Numbered from the stretch's first letter, positions 1 to 9,337 are shown. The stretch is DNA of 64,000 nt from Streptomyces uncialis (GCF_001905345.1 NZ_LFBV01000007.1:372001-436000), one strand, 5' to 3'. The notes: generated by a model from the letters alone, not told the origin. A program made the numbers and translations.

Positions 1-1
1 C

Positions 2-307
2 ACCGATCCCTTCGGCCGCCGTTGGGTCGTCCAGTGCAAGCACCGCAAGGCGGGACTCGCCGGAGCCGCGGTCGGCACACCCGACCTCCACGTCCTGAAC
101 GGCACCGGCCGCCCCGTCCACCACGGCGACGTCGTCGTCCTCGTCACCAACGGACGCTTCACCGCCAACGCGTTGGACTTCGCCCGCGATCAGCGGCTCC
201 ACCTCGTCGACCGACATCTCCTCGCCCGATGGGCCGCCGGCCCGGCACCCCTGTGGGAACTCCTGCGGGCCGTCCCCCCGCCACGCCGCCCCACTCCCTT
301 TTCCTGA
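2..307 (+). CDS. Mrr-like restriction endonuclease, C-terminal part (cut by window edge)
   Basis: This is the last 101 codons of a gene that starts before the window and stops at TGA 305-307. The fragment has the end of a PD-(D/E)XK Mrr_cat fold. A VQCKHR strand carries the Q-x-K catalytic half-site, VGTPDLHVLNG follows, then a VVVLVTNGRFT strand and a LVDRHLLARW helix near the end. Proteins of this family cut DNA, often modified or foreign DNA. The N-terminal domain is not visible, so its specificity cannot be stated. It could equally be an orphan Mrr-like protein, which is common in Streptomyces. Confidence 0.75.
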   Translation, partial: TDPFGRRWVVQCKHRKAGLAGAAVGTPDLHVLNGTGRPVHHGDVVVLVTNGRFTANALDFARDQRLHLVDRHLLARWAAGPAPLWELLRAVPPPRRPTPFS

Positions 308-1260
308 CCCTGGCCGGACTCCGCGCACCCCCGGCCCGGCAGCACGCCGCCCGGTGTGCCCCGGGGCCTTGCCGCCGGAGTTCCGGAGCTCACGGTGCCG
401 AGGCGGTCGTGATCCTGCTCCCCGCGGTCCGGGGCGCCGCGGACGGCCCGCGAGCCGTGGTGTGCGTCCGTACGTCCGTTGATTCCACCGCACCCGCTGT
501 CCCTCATCCGCCTTCCTCCGCCCCCACCGTCTTCATCGCCTTTCTGCGGCCGATTGCCTCCTTTGCCAACCCGCGAAAATCTATGTCGGCCGTAGTAGAC
601 ATCGGATGGCGGCGTGGTTATGGTTTCTCTTGTAGCCGAGATCAGCAGGGCCTGGCAGAGACGAACTGCCGGTCAGCAGTACATGCAGTCGCGGTACGGC
701 GGTGGAGTTCCGAAGCCGGAGCAGACGCAGGACAGGCGACGGGACTGACAGCCGGACCGGGTGGGCCCGCAGTGGTCAGGGGCCGCCATCAGTGGGACCG
801 CGCTCGGCGCGGTGGCAGTAACACGCAGGTGAAGTACGTGGTGCCCAGCAGTGAAGTCAGTGAGCAGCACCTCGGTGAAGGCGTCGGCTGCGGACGCGCG
901 CACCGGGAGGTCCGGCAGTGGGGTTCCAAGCCAGGGAAGACGCAGGACAGGCGACGGGGCTGGCTTCCGGAAGGTGGCGCTCACCCAGGCCATCAGCGGT
1001 ACGTACCACCAGCAGTGCAGAACAGTACGCGGTCCGCGATCGGCGGACTGCTGATCACCGAGGGAAGAACGGAGGAGCCGAGCGCCATCGGGATCGCCCG
1101 GGCGGAAGTGTTGGGCCCGGGTACCGCAGGACATCGATAGTGAGGTGGTCTCCGGTCGAGCAACCGCGATCCCCGCGTCCCCGACAGCAGTGTGGTCGGG
1201 CGTGCGGAAACAGAAGGCCGGCGCAGTACCCAGGCCGGCGGATGGTGTAGCAGTTCCTTC
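308..1260. other. Gene-free stretch with a 19-bp direct repeat
   Basis: No reading frame here has Streptomyces-like codon use, although one long spurious frame crosses it. A 19-bp sequence (acgcaggacaggcgacggg) occurs at 725-743 and again at 940-958. The stretch reads as decayed or regulatory DNA between the endonuclease and the MerR gene. Confidence 0.5.
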
Positions 1261-1292
1261 GGGGCCCTGGTGCCATATGGCACCAGGGCCCC
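1261..1292. terminator. Perfect 32-bp palindrome upstream of merR-like gene
   Basis: The 32 bases are a perfect palindrome of two 16-base arms centred on an ATAT core. It ends 26 bp before the MerR-like start and just before its ribosome binding site. It could form a hairpin (terminator or attenuator) or be a dimeric operator. Placement so close to the start favours a role in expressing the downstream gene. Confidence 0.55.
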
Positions 1293-1318
1293 TCCAGCGC
1301 GTTCCAGGAGAGGTGCAA

Positions 1319-1663
1319 ATGACAGCAGACGACTCGTTCGGCCGTCTCGATGACGACGACTACCCCGCCTACACCATGGGCCGGGCCGCCGAGATGCTCG
1401 GCACCACCCAGGGCTTCCTCCGCGCCATCGGCGAGGCCCGCCTCATCACCCCGCTCCGCTCCGAGGGCGGCCACCGCCGCTACTCCCGCTACCAGCTGCG
1501 CATCGCCGCCCGAGCCCGCGAACTCGTCGACCAGGGGACCCCCGTCGAGGCCGCCTGCCGCATCATCGTTCTTGAGGACCAGCTCGAAGAAGCGCAGCGC
1601 ATCAACGCCGAGTACCGCCGTGCCGCCGCCGATTCGGCGGACTCACCCGGCAACGGGGCGTGA
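1319..1663 (+). CDS. Short MerR-family DNA-binding regulator
   Basis: The protein is 114 aa. The start is ATG 1319 with AGGAG about 8 bases upstream; an in-frame upstream extension from 1145 has poor codon use and was not used. Residues about 18-85 form a MerR winged helix: YTMGRAAEMLG is the recognition helix-turn-helix and LRSEGGHRRYSRY is the wing. A short coiled-coil tail (LEDQLEEAQRINAEYRRA) follows. There is no C-terminal sensor domain, so this is the truncated MerR type common in Streptomyces rather than a classical metal or drug sensor. It is monocistronic behind the 32-bp palindrome. Confidence 0.8.
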   Translation: MTADDSFGRLDDDDYPAYTMGRAAEMLGTTQGFLRAIGEARLITPLRSEGGHRRYSRYQLRIAARARELVDQGTPVEAACRIIVLEDQLEEAQRINAEYRRAAADSADSPGNGA

Positions 1664-2067
1664 GGCCCGGCGGCACTGGTGCGAAGGGCCGCGTGCAGCG
1701 CCGACGCGCCGGTGACGGCTGCCCGGACCGGCCGGAACCCGCCCGGCTGCGCCCCGTTTTCCCTGGGGCTGCGGGGCTGCGGGGCTGCGGGGCTACGGGG
1801 CTGCGGCAGCTCGGCCAGGGGCCCTGACACGGGCGCCGTGTCCGTGGCCCTGGTTTTCGCGGGTCCCTCCCGTACGCGGTGGCCGGTGCCGCGCACGCAG
1901 GAAGGCCGGGTGAGGGCGTCCGTCCCGCCGGAGGCGTGGCGGGCATCAAACTCACGGAATCCACGAGCGGCGGGCCGGCCGGCGCCCGTACCGGGCCGGA
2001 CCTCCTCCGGGCAGGATCGGCCCGCCCGGCGCGCCGGGCGGTCGGTTGGTGCGCCGCGCGGGGTTGC
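1664..2067. repeat. Intergenic gap with 8-bp tandem repeat (5 copies)
   Basis: No gene is seen between the MerR gene and the WYL regulator. Positions 1765-1804 hold five tandem copies of ggggctgc, the fourth with one substitution (ggggctac). The array lies between two convergent genes and probably has no coding role. Confidence 0.7.
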
Positions 2068-3051
2068 TCAGGACGACGCCTCGTAGCAGGTGACCATCGC
2101 GGCGGCGCGGCCGCGCAGGGAGTCGCGCAGCCACTGCGGTGCCAGGACCTCCGCGCTGGTGGCGAGCTGCCACAGTGCCCATTCGGCGTGTCTCGGATCC
2201 TGGAAGGTCGTCTCCAGCCGCAGCCGGCCGTCCGCGTCGGCTTCCTCGGTCTCCTCGACGCGGACGGACAACGCGGTGGCCACGAGATCCGCCTGCCGCG
2301 CCGGGTCCACCCGTACCAGCACGGTGACCTGGTCGCCGCTTGTCCGGAACCGTGTGCTGCGTTCCTGCCAGGCACGGTCGAGATCGACCCGGTCCGGTCG
2401 CTGGGCCGGTTCGTCGAGTTCCTCGGCGGCCAGGACGCGGGACAGCCGGTAGGTGCGGTCCGCGCCGGACCTCGTGGCCAGCAGGTAGCCCTGGCCGCCT
2501 ACGGTGACCAGGCCGATCGGGTCCACCGTGCGCCACTTCGCGGCCTGGTCCACGGCCGCGTAGCGGATGCGCAGCTTGTGTCCGGCGAACACCGCACGCC
2601 GGACCTCGGTGACCACGTCGTCGGGTACTTCCTCGGCGGGCTGCCGTCGCGAGAGCAGGTCGGTCTGTGGGTCGATGAGCAGGCGCTGGGCCGCGCCGGC
2701 CGCGGTGACCCGATAGCTCTCGGGCAGTGCGTCGACCACCTTGCGCATCGCCGAGGCGAGTGCCGAGCCGAGTCCGAACGCCTGCGCGCCGCGCCGTGAT
2801 CCGGCGACCAGCAGGGCGAGTGCTTCGTCGTGGTTCAGGCCGGTGAGCTCGGTCCGGAAACCGGGCAGCAACGCGAATCCGCCGTGCCGACCGCGTTCGG
2901 CGTAGACAGGGACACCGGCTGCGGACAGCGCGTCGATGTCACGCAGGACGGTGCGGGTGGACACCTCCAGCTCGCGGGCCAGCGTGGCCGCGGACAGCCG
3001 GCCGTGCCGCCGCAGCAGCAGGACCAGTGATACCAACCGGTCGGCGCGCAT
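2068..3051 (-). CDS. HTH/WYL-domain transcriptional regulator
   Basis: The protein is 327 aa. Residues 1-60 form an HTH_11/DeoR-like winged helix (LSAATLARELEVSTRTVLRD). A WYL ligand-binding domain follows at about 140-215, with a core around RYAAVDQAAKWRTVDPIGLV and GYLLATRSG, and then a WCX-like C-terminal extension. WYL proteins are usually repressors or activators that sense nucleotides or small ligands. The gene is divergent from a RidA gene about 100 bp away. The inverted repeat 3072-3090 lies between them and is the obvious operator for both, which suggests autoregulation and control of ridA. Confidence 0.88.
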   Translation of the reverse strand: MRADRLVSLVLLLRRHGRLSAATLARELEVSTRTVLRDIDALSAAGVPVYAERGRHGGFALLPGFRTELTGLNHDEALALLVAGSRRGAQAFGLGSALASAMRKVVDALPESYRVTAAGAAQRLLIDPQTDLLSRRQPAEEVPDDVVTEVRRAVFAGHKLRIRYAAVDQAAKWRTVDPIGLVTVGGQGYLLATRSGADRTYRLSRVLAAEELDEPAQRPDRVDLDRAWQERSTRFRTSGDQVTVLVRVDPARQADLVATALSVRVEETEEADADGRLRLETTFQDPRHAEWALWQLATSAEVLAPQWLRDSLRGRAAAMVTCYEASS

Positions 3052-3071
3052 ACGAAAACCCTACAGGAATA

Positions 3072-3090
3072 CATGACATGGGATGTCGTG
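3072..3090. promoter_or_regulatory. Candidate WYL-regulator operator (inverted repeat)
   Basis: Catgacat and atgtcgtg form an 8-bp inverted repeat with one mismatch around a ggg centre. It sits in the divergent interval, about 20 bp from the regulator start and 60 bp from the ridA start. No other regulator gene is adjacent. Confidence 0.5.
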
Positions 3091-3149
3091 ATTCGTTGGG
3101 AGGCTTGCCGAGCAGGACGACACACCACCGCGCACGAGAGGTCATCGAC

Positions 3150-3551
3150 ATGGCACACACCATGGTCAATCCGGACGGTTTGCACGACCCGGTCCCGTTC
3201 GGCTACAGCCACACCGCCGCCGTTCCCGCAGGCAAGGAACTGGTGCTCATCGCGGGTCAGTACGGGTCGGGTCCGGACGGCGCGGTGGTCTCGGCCGACT
3301 TCGCCGGGCAGGTGAAGCGGACGTTCCACAACATCGGTGTCGCTCTTGCCGCCCATGGACTCGACCTCGGCCATGTCGTCCAGCTCAGGACGTATGTCGT
3401 GGATCATGACGTCACCAAGCTCGGGCCGATCGCGGGGGCCGTCCGTGAGGGCTGGGGTGCGAAGCCGCCCACGCAGACGCTGATCGGTGTCGCGAGCCTG
3501 GCCGCGCCGGACGTGTTGTTCGAGGTCGAGGCCCTCGCCGTCCGGCCCTGA
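3150..3551 (+). CDS. RidA family protein (reactive intermediate deaminase-like)
   Basis: The protein is 133 aa. Start ATG 3150 is preceded by GAGAGG. The fold is chorismate-mutase-like YjgF/RidA: a VLIAGQYGSG strand, the QVKRTFHNIGVAL helix, HVVQLRTYVVD, then a PPTQTLIGVASLA segment and an EVEALA end. Classical RidA hydrolyses 2-aminoacrylate imines using an Arg near position 105. That segment here reads KPPTQTLIGV, so the exact activity is uncertain and it may belong to another Rid subgroup. It is divergent from, and probably controlled by, the WYL regulator. Confidence 0.85.
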   Translation: MAHTMVNPDGLHDPVPFGYSHTAAVPAGKELVLIAGQYGSGPDGAVVSADFAGQVKRTFHNIGVALAAHGLDLGHVVQLRTYVVDHDVTKLGPIAGAVREGWGAKPPTQTLIGVASLAAPDVLFEVEALAVRP

Positions 3552-3794
3552 CCCGGGGGGCAGCCCGGACCAGGGGCGGCACCGAGGGAGCAGCCCGGAC
3601 CTGGGCGCAGTCCTGGACCTGGGGCAGTGCGGGACGCTCCTGGTATGGGGGTATGCCGCACGGACGGCTGAAGCCCGCGTCCCCCACCTGGAAGGGCGCG
3701 TACAAGCGGGCCGGGGACATCCGTTCACGGCTGTCCCCGGCCCGCGAAGGTCCACTTGCCGACGAATTGTGGAGTTCCGCTTGCTTGACACCCT
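3552..3794. other. Convergent intergenic region with short direct repeats
   Basis: The motif gcagcccggacc occurs twice around 3561 and 3591, and shorter ggacctgggg variants follow. No gene or clear terminator was found between the two convergent transcription units. Confidence 0.4.
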
Positions 3795-4400
3795 CTACCT
3801 TCGGAGGAAGGTCTTCCTTCGCCACGGGGTGGCCGCGGTCGCGGCCACTCCGACGGACAGGGCGGTCGCGGCCACGGTCCAGCTGAAGGGGTCGGTCGCG
3901 GGGCTGGATGTCCAGTCCCACCAGCTGTGTGGGTACCAGATCAGGAAGAAGGCCGAAGCGAGCGGGACGACCCAGCCGAGTTGGTGGCCCAGCAGCCGTA
4001 CCGACAGCAGGGCGAGACCGAGCCAGATCAGCAGGGACCGGACGAAGACGGCCCCTGCTCCCGGTCCGACGGCGAGCGCCTCCGTGCTGAAGGAGACAGC
4101 GCAGGCTGCCAAGGTCAGCCCGGTGCAGTACAGGAGGCGGAGGCGGTGCATCGCGGACGCACCCATCTCGTTGTGGGCCGACATGGTGCCATCGAGGGCC
4201 GCGGTGAGGAAGACGGCCGACAGAAGCGGGAGTTCGTGCCGGAAGGGCACGCCTGTCGTGACCCCTCCGCTGCCGATCGAGGGCAGGGCGATATGGGTGC
4301 CGCCGAACAGGGCCGAGAGGAGGGCGACCGCGGCCGCGGCCGCCAGGACGGCTGCGCCCCGGTGGACTCTCGCATAACGGAGCAGATCAGAACCGGTCAT
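3795..4400 (-). CDS. Integral membrane protein of ABC exporter operon
   Basis: The protein is 201 aa with start ATG 4400, overlapping the end of the upstream gene by 14 bp. Five or six hydrophobic segments are visible, for example AAVLAAAAAVALLSALFGG, LLSAVFLTAALDG, LLIWLGLALLSV and WTVAATALSVGVAATA. It has no ATPase motif. As the last gene of the ATPase-permease-membrane operon it is probably a second permease subunit (ABC-2 type). Its substrate cannot be told from sequence. Confidence 0.75.
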   Translation of the reverse strand: MTGSDLLRYARVHRGAAVLAAAAAVALLSALFGGTHIALPSIGSGGVTTGVPFRHELPLLSAVFLTAALDGTMSAHNEMGASAMHRLRLLYCTGLTLAACAVSFSTEALAVGPGAGAVFVRSLLIWLGLALLSVRLLGHQLGWVVPLASAFFLIWYPHSWWDWTSSPATDPFSWTVAATALSVGVAATAATPWRRKTFLRR

Positions 4401-5688
4401 CAGGCTCGCACCAGGAAGGGTCTCGAAGAATGTGACTGTGCTGTCGGGTGAGCCATGCCCGCTGCTCGGCCGCCGGCATCCGGACGGCTCTGGTCGCCTC
4501 GCGCTGCGCGGCGGAGACACCCACCATGTGGAGCCCCTCGTCGGCGACAGCCGGGTCCTGCCCCGTGGAGCGGTATTCGAGCCAGAGACGGATGTTGTCC
4601 ATGGCCTGCCGGACACGCCTCTCCTGGCGGGGAGGTGTGCACAGGCCCAGCGACTCGGTGAACACCCGGTCGGCCATGGCGATCGCCGCGGTACGGACGT
4701 GACCTTCGGCGACGTCGAATCCGCGGTCACCCCACCTGCTCCGTTTCAGCCCGAATTCGTGGAACGCGTCGGGGGACCTCAGCCAGGGCTGGGCAGGCCG
4801 GTCCAGGCGCTGCGCCATGAGGGTCAGTTCGGGAAGGTACTTGCGGTGTTCGGGCCAGACGCACACCTGCGGCGCACTCATGTCGGCGCGCTCGCACAGC
4901 GGTGCCGTCGCCGACGCCGGGCGCTCCACACGCAGTTCGCCGGAGGCCGGCACCGCGGCCAGTGCGACGAGGGAGGCCGCTGCCGACCCGATGGCGACCA
5001 CACGGATGTGCGGGGGCGTCTCCCGGCGGGGTGTGCGGCGTTCGGTGTTCCTGCGCACGGGTGGTGCTGTGACCGCCAGCACCGCCAGAGCGAGTGCGAA
5101 CAGCAGCCGCACAGCAACCGGAAGAGGGCGCAGATGCTGATCCGGCGGTCCCGCGAGAACGTTGAACCTGAAGGGAAGTGCCAGCATGCTGATGAAGCAC
5201 CCCAGCGCGCAGACCACAGGTGTGAAGGCGGCGGAAGGCCACCAGCGGCCGGCCAGATGACCCACGGACGCGAAGATGATCAGAGTGGAGGCGCCGAGCA
5301 GGAGGTAGGACGGCCAAAGGAAACCGGGGCCCGCCTCGCCGATCGAGACGGCCACGGCGGTCAGGCACCCGACCAGGTACGCGAGGAATCCGAGGGTGAG
5401 GGTCGCGGCCAGCCGTGCGGCCTCGATCCGCCAGAACGGCCGGGCCGCCGCGAGCACGGTCTCGGGCATTCCCGCGCGGGAGGAGCGTCCGGCCTGCCAG
5501 GCGGAGACGCCGGAGAGCACGGGCCCCAGGAACAGCGTGACGACCTGGGCCGCCACACTTGCTTCGGGCCACACGCCGATCCAGTACCGGGACCGGCCGA
5601 AGAGCACCAGCAGATCCAGGGCGATCATCACAGGAAACGCCGTCAGCAGGGGTGAGCGGCGCAGCTCGATGCGATACGCGTTCAGCAC
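4387..5688 (-). CDS. ABC-2-type permease with large soluble C-terminal region
   Basis: The protein is 433 aa. The start is GTG 5688, overlapping the ATPase stop by 7 bp, so the genes are translationally coupled. Residues about 15-250 hold six hydrophobic helices (TAFPVMIALDLLVLFG, LAYLVGCLTAVAVSIG, LLFALALAVLAVTAP and others). After about residue 265 an extracytoplasmic-looking region of about 170 aa with paired cysteines follows (LCERADMSAPQVCVWPEH, later SLGLCTPPRQ and SWCEPDD). That tail is unusual for an ABC-2 permease and may act in substrate handling outside the membrane. Confidence 0.8.
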   Translation of the reverse strand: MLNAYRIELRRSPLLTAFPVMIALDLLVLFGRSRYWIGVWPEASVAAQVVTLFLGPVLSGVSAWQAGRSSRAGMPETVLAAARPFWRIEAARLAATLTLGFLAYLVGCLTAVAVSIGEAGPGFLWPSYLLLGASTLIIFASVGHLAGRWWPSAAFTPVVCALGCFISMLALPFRFNVLAGPPDQHLRPLPVAVRLLFALALAVLAVTAPPVRRNTERRTPRRETPPHIRVVAIGSAAASLVALAAVPASGELRVERPASATAPLCERADMSAPQVCVWPEHRKYLPELTLMAQRLDRPAQPWLRSPDAFHEFGLKRSRWGDRGFDVAEGHVRTAAIAMADRVFTESLGLCTPPRQERRVRQAMDNIRLWLEYRSTGQDPAVADEGLHMVGVSAAQREATRAVRMPAAEQRAWLTRQHSHILRDPSWCEPDDRF

Positions 5689-6458
5689 GCGGCCCCCTCG
5701 CCGGGCCGGTGGTTGCCGAGTGCAGTCATGTAGCCGCGTTCCAGGGGGCTGTCGCCGGGTGCGGTGGACGTGGCCAGCGCTGCGAGCCCCTGAGGCGGGC
5801 CGCTGTGGCGTACTCGGCCGTCGTCCAGGACGAGGACGGTGTCGCAGGCGGCGCCGACATCCTCGACCAGGTGGGTGCTGAGGACGACGGCCGTTCCGGC
5901 GCGGGCGAGGGAACGGATGAGCTCGCGGAAGTCGAGGCGCTGCGCGGGGTCGAGACCGACGGTCGGCTCGTCCAGCAGGAGCAGGGAGGGCGAGCCGACG
6001 ATGGCCGCGGCGATCCCGGCCCGGCGGAGCATGCCGCCGGACAGCGACTTCATCCGGTCCCGGGCCCGGCCGGCCAGGCCCACGGCCGCGAGTGCTTCCC
6101 GGGTCGCGGAGTCGATGTTCCTGGAGGGGACTTCCCGCAGCCATGCGCAGTATCGGACGAAGTCCGTGAGGGAGAACGCCGGATAGTAGCCGAAGTCCTG
6201 CGGGAGGTAGCCGATACGACGGCGGACCCGCCGTGCTTGCCGTTCGCTGGTGACAGGCCCGCCGAACAGCTCCAGCCTGCCGCTCCGCGGTGGCGCGATG
6301 GTGGCCAGAGTACGCAGGAGTGTGGTCTTTCCCGCACCGTTGGGGCCCAGAAGGCCTGTGACGCCGGGCTGGAGGGAGAGGTCGAGATCCTCGATGACGC
6401 GACGGCCGCCGTAACCCTGTGCGAGGGCCGTCAATCGAGCGACAGGATATGTCGTCAT
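5682..6458 (-). CDS. ABC transporter ATP-binding protein
   Basis: The protein is 258 aa and complete. Walker A is GPNGAGKT at about 38-45, the Q-loop is YLPQDFG, the signature is LSGGM, Walker B is LLLLDEP, the D-loop is GLDPAQR, and the switch histidine is in LSTHLVED. This is the drug/antibiotic or natA-type exporter class that pairs with separate ABC-2 permeases. It is first in a three-gene minus-strand operon with the permease genes at 5688-4387 and 4400-3795. Confidence 0.92.
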   Translation of the reverse strand: MTTYPVARLTALAQGYGGRRVIEDLDLSLQPGVTGLLGPNGAGKTTLLRTLATIAPPRSGRLELFGGPVTSERQARRVRRRIGYLPQDFGYYPAFSLTDFVRYCAWLREVPSRNIDSATREALAAVGLAGRARDRMKSLSGGMLRRAGIAAAIVGSPSLLLLDEPTVGLDPAQRLDFRELIRSLARAGTAVVLSTHLVEDVGAACDTVLVLDDGRVRHSGPPQGLAALATSTAPGDSPLERGYMTALGNHRPGEGAAC

Positions 6459-6588
6459 GAGCAGAAGTTCCCCAAATGCGGTACGCGCCGCCCGCGTCGG
6501 CGGGCTCCTGGACGCTGGAGGGCTGGTCGGAGGCCGGCACGGGTCCGGTTGGTCCTGAGTGTGCGTTCACGTCTTCTCCGGATGATGC

Positions 6589-6656
6589 TTCACCGGTCCC
6601 GGCACGGACTCTTCACTGGTCCCGGCACGGACCTTTCGCCGGTCCCGGCGCGGGCT
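6589..6656. repeat. Tandem repeat, period 23 bp, three copies
   Basis: Copies start at 6589, 6612 and 6635. All share the core ggtcccggc and differ at a few bases (ttcaccgg, ttcactgg, ttcgccgg). The array lies upstream of the ABC operon and downstream of the SUKH gene, so it might include regulator sites. Confidence 0.7.
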
Positions 6657-6685
6657 TGCGGAGGCCGTGGCGGGCGGGGCGGTGT

Positions 6686-7294
6686 TCACATCCCGCGTTC
6701 CGGTCCGCAGGCCTCCCGGACGGGCCGGCCCGGTACGGCGTGCGGGTACTCCATCCGGACGGGGCCGGGGTAGAAGGTCCCGCTGTCCCAGCCGGCCATT
6801 TCCTCCCCGATCAGATAGCGGTACAGCCACTCGGCGAAGGGCATCGGGTGGCCGACCCAGTCCCCTTCGGATCCCTGTACCACCACGCCTTCGGAGAACC
6901 CGTGGACCTGCGGAGCCGTGAAGACACGGGCTCCCTGATCGGTGGAGGTGAGGGGGACGAGGCCCTCGGGGGTACCGAAGCCGAGCTGGGGGAGGGCGCA
7001 GAAGACGCGGGGGTCGTCGTCGGGCCCTGTGACGTGGGACTCCCATGAGCTCCCGGCCCAGGTCGCTGATGTCGAGCGCATTTCGGCACCCAGGTTCCAC
7101 GAGCCGGACGCCGGATGGGCAAGGGAGAGGTGTCCGTTGATCTGCACGGGTGCGTAGGCGTCGACGATCCGTTTGTAGTCCGACGGAAGGGTTCTGCCGA
7201 GTTCCCCTTCCAGCTTGAGCCAGGCCGCAGGATCGGCGAGCCGTCCTTCCTCCGGGCCGAGCATGGCGAGGACGGCTTGCAGGTAGTCGGTCAT
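6686..7294 (-). CDS. SMI1/KNR4 (SUKH) domain protein
   Basis: The protein is 202 aa, with GAGAGG 6 bases before the ATG. Residues about 20-170 match the SUKH pattern: an N-terminal helix with LEGELGRTLPSDYKRIVDAY, a turn with GSWNL, and a later strand GDWVGHPMPFAEWLYRYL. SUKH proteins are often immunity proteins for contact-dependent or polymorphic toxins. An RHS toxin remnant lies about 10 kb away, but no toxin is adjacent, so a specific immunity role is not shown. Confidence 0.82.
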   Translation of the reverse strand: MTDYLQAVLAMLGPEEGRLADPAAWLKLEGELGRTLPSDYKRIVDAYAPVQINGHLSLAHPASGSWNLGAEMRSTSATWAGSSWESHVTGPDDDPRVFCALPQLGFGTPEGLVPLTSTDQGARVFTAPQVHGFSEGVVVQGSEGDWVGHPMPFAEWLYRYLIGEEMAGWDSGTFYPGPVRMEYPHAVPGRPVREACGPERGM

Positions 7295-8179
7295 GCTCGG
7301 CCTCTCATGGTGCGTGCTGGGACATCGTGCACGGCGTAGTCGCCCACAACTGTTTGGCCGTGGTCAGCCGGGTTCCTCGTGGTCATGGCAGAGAACCGTT
7401 ACCCGGCGGAGGCTGCTCGCCGGACACTCGCTGCCGCCGGTCCTGCCGCACCGGGCAAGCCAGACCAGCTCTCAAGTCCCGCTGATGACAACGTCGTTCG
7501 CGATCGACACCCTACTGCGTCCGCTCTTCCGCGGAGCGGGCTGGGCGGGTTGCCGTCGGACGTGCTCCGGTGGTGGTGACCGCCTCCGGTGCGGTGCGGG
7601 TGGAGAGCGGCTGGAGAACCGTCCACGGCGGCCCGGCAGGGGTCGGGTCTGCCCGCGGTCCGTCGGCGGTCACGGATCCGGCGGTGTCCGCCGGCGCCCC
7701 GCGTGGCCCCTCGACAGCCCGGGCCGGAGCGCGAACCCCCGGGGCGCTTCTGCCGGGGTCGCCTTGCCCCCTGGAGGAGTGCGCGCTGCCGCGGTCTGCT
7801 TCGCCGAGGCCTACGTAGCCCCGGCCGGCACCCGGATTCCCCGGCCGGCATCCCGACAGCCGCAGGGGTCGGCCACGCAGCGAGGAACACTGCCCTGGCG
7901 CGCCGGCAGGGCGGGCCGGGCACCGGGAAGCGATGCACCGGGTCAGCCGTGGCGGCCACCGGTTCGTACGGCGTGGCGCCCGCGCTGCCGGGCGGGCCGT
8001 ACCGGGCGGCGAACGCGGTCGTGTGCACGGACCCAGCCGTGTTGCGCAGGACCGCCGCCCGCAGGACCGCCGTCCCTCAGGAATTGGCTGATAGTGACTC
8101 AACTCCGCGGCGCCGGGCAACGGGACACGCCTGCCGGGGAGTCCTCCTCGCCGACACGGTCGACCGAGGGAGCCCGAAG
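7295..8179. other. Gap without a convincing gene
   Basis: Several overlapping frames stay open here because of high GC. None has consistent third-position GC together with a recognisable fold or ribosome binding site. It may contain the promoter of the secreted hydrolase. Nothing else is supported. Confidence 0.5.
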
Positions 8180-9337
8180 ATGTCAGCAGGTACGGTCCGC
8201 ACAGCACTGGCCACGGCGGTGGCGGTACTCGCCACCGGCGTGCTGGCGGCGCCCGCCGCCGCGCACTCCGTCACGGCCGGAGAGACCGCCGACCGGCACG
8301 GAGCCACCCGGCGGGCCCTCGAACAGGCGGTACGGGACGGGGTCCCCGGCGCCGTCGCCCGGGCCCGGGACCGGGCCGGAAGCTGGAGCGGCACCGCGGG
8401 CGTCGGTGACCTGGACACCGGGAGGGAACGGACGGCGCAGGACCGCTACCGGATCGGCTCCGTCACCAAGACGTTCGTCGCCACCGTCCTGCTCCAGCTG
8501 GAGGCCGAGGAGCGCCTCGACCTCGACGACACCGTGGAACGGTGGCTCCCCGGCACCGTCCGCGGCAACGGCCACGACGGCCGGCACATCACCTTGCGCC
8601 AGCTCCTCAACCACACCAGCGGCGTCTTCAGCTACAGTGCCGACCCCGGCTACCAGGCGAAGATCTTCGGCGAGGGCTTCCTCCGGCACCGCTACGACAC
8701 CTGGACCCCCGGGCAGCTGGTCGGCCTCGCGATGGGCCACAAGCCCCACTTCCCGCCCGGCACCGGCTGGCGGTACTCCAACACCAACTACACCCTCGCC
8801 GGAATGGTCGTCCAGAAGGTGACCGGCCGGGGCTACGAGGCCGAGATCGAACGCCGGATCCTGCGCCCGCTCCAGCTCCGCGCCACCTCCGTCCCCAGGA
8901 CCGACCCCCGGGTGCCGGGCCCCGCGAGCCGCGCCTACTCCCCGCTCTCCTGGGACCCGGCCGCGAAGATCCGCGACGTGACCGAGCTGAACCCGTCGCT
9001 GGCCGGGGCGGGGGGCGGCATGATCTCCGACTCCAAGGACCTCCAGAAGTTCTTCCGCGCCCTGCTCAAGGGGGAACTGCTCCCGCCCGAGCAGCAGAAC
9101 GCCCTGACCACGACCGTCCCGATCGACCCCCAGCGCCCGGAGTACCGCTACGGCCTCGGCGTCCAGTCCGTCCGCCTCAGCTGCGGCAAGGAGGTCTGGG
9201 GCCACGGCGGAGGCATCCACGGCTCCCAGTCCGAGGCATTCGTCACCCGGGACGCGAGCCATTCGCTGGCACTCAACTTCAACGGCGACTGGGCGGGGGA
9301 CAGCGGGGCGGTGATCGAGGCGGAGTTCTGCGGGTAG
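8180..9337 (+). CDS. Secreted serine hydrolase, S12/beta-lactamase family (DD-peptidase-like)
   Basis: The protein is 385 aa with start ATG 8180 and GAGGG 9 bases upstream. A signal peptide with a hydrophobic core at about 8-24 and an APAAAH-type cleavage site sits at the N-terminus. The penicillin-recognising motifs are all present: SVTK (Ser94, Lys97), the YSN motif within WRYSNTNY, and HGG in GHGGGIHGS. The order and spacing match Streptomyces R61 DD-carboxypeptidase and class C-like esterases. It would act outside the cell on D-Ala-D-Ala peptides or esters. No partner gene is adjacent. Confidence 0.92.
   Translation: MSAGTVRTALATAVAVLATGVLAAPAAAHSVTAGETADRHGATRRALEQAVRDGVPGAVARARDRAGSWSGTAGVGDLDTGRERTAQDRYRIGSVTKTFVATVLLQLEAEERLDLDDTVERWLPGTVRGNGHDGRHITLRQLLNHTSGVFSYSADPGYQAKIFGEGFLRHRYDTWTPGQLVGLAMGHKPHFPPGTGWRYSNTNYTLAGMVVQKVTGRGYEAEIERRILRPLQLRATSVPRTDPRVPGPASRAYSPLSWDPAAKIRDVTELNPSLAGAGGGMISDSKDLQKFFRALLKGELLPPEQQNALTTTVPIDPQRPEYRYGLGVQSVRLSCGKEVWGHGGGIHGSQSEAFVTRDASHSLALNFNGDWAGDSGAVIEAEFCG

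Noticed and set aside
22..1140. A 372-codon plus-strand open frame at the left edge
   Set aside because: The first 300 bp belong to the endonuclease in another frame; the rest has poor codon use and no motif.
6589..6656. 23-bp repeats considered as a CRISPR
   Set aside because: No spacers between units, only three copies and no cas genes nearby.
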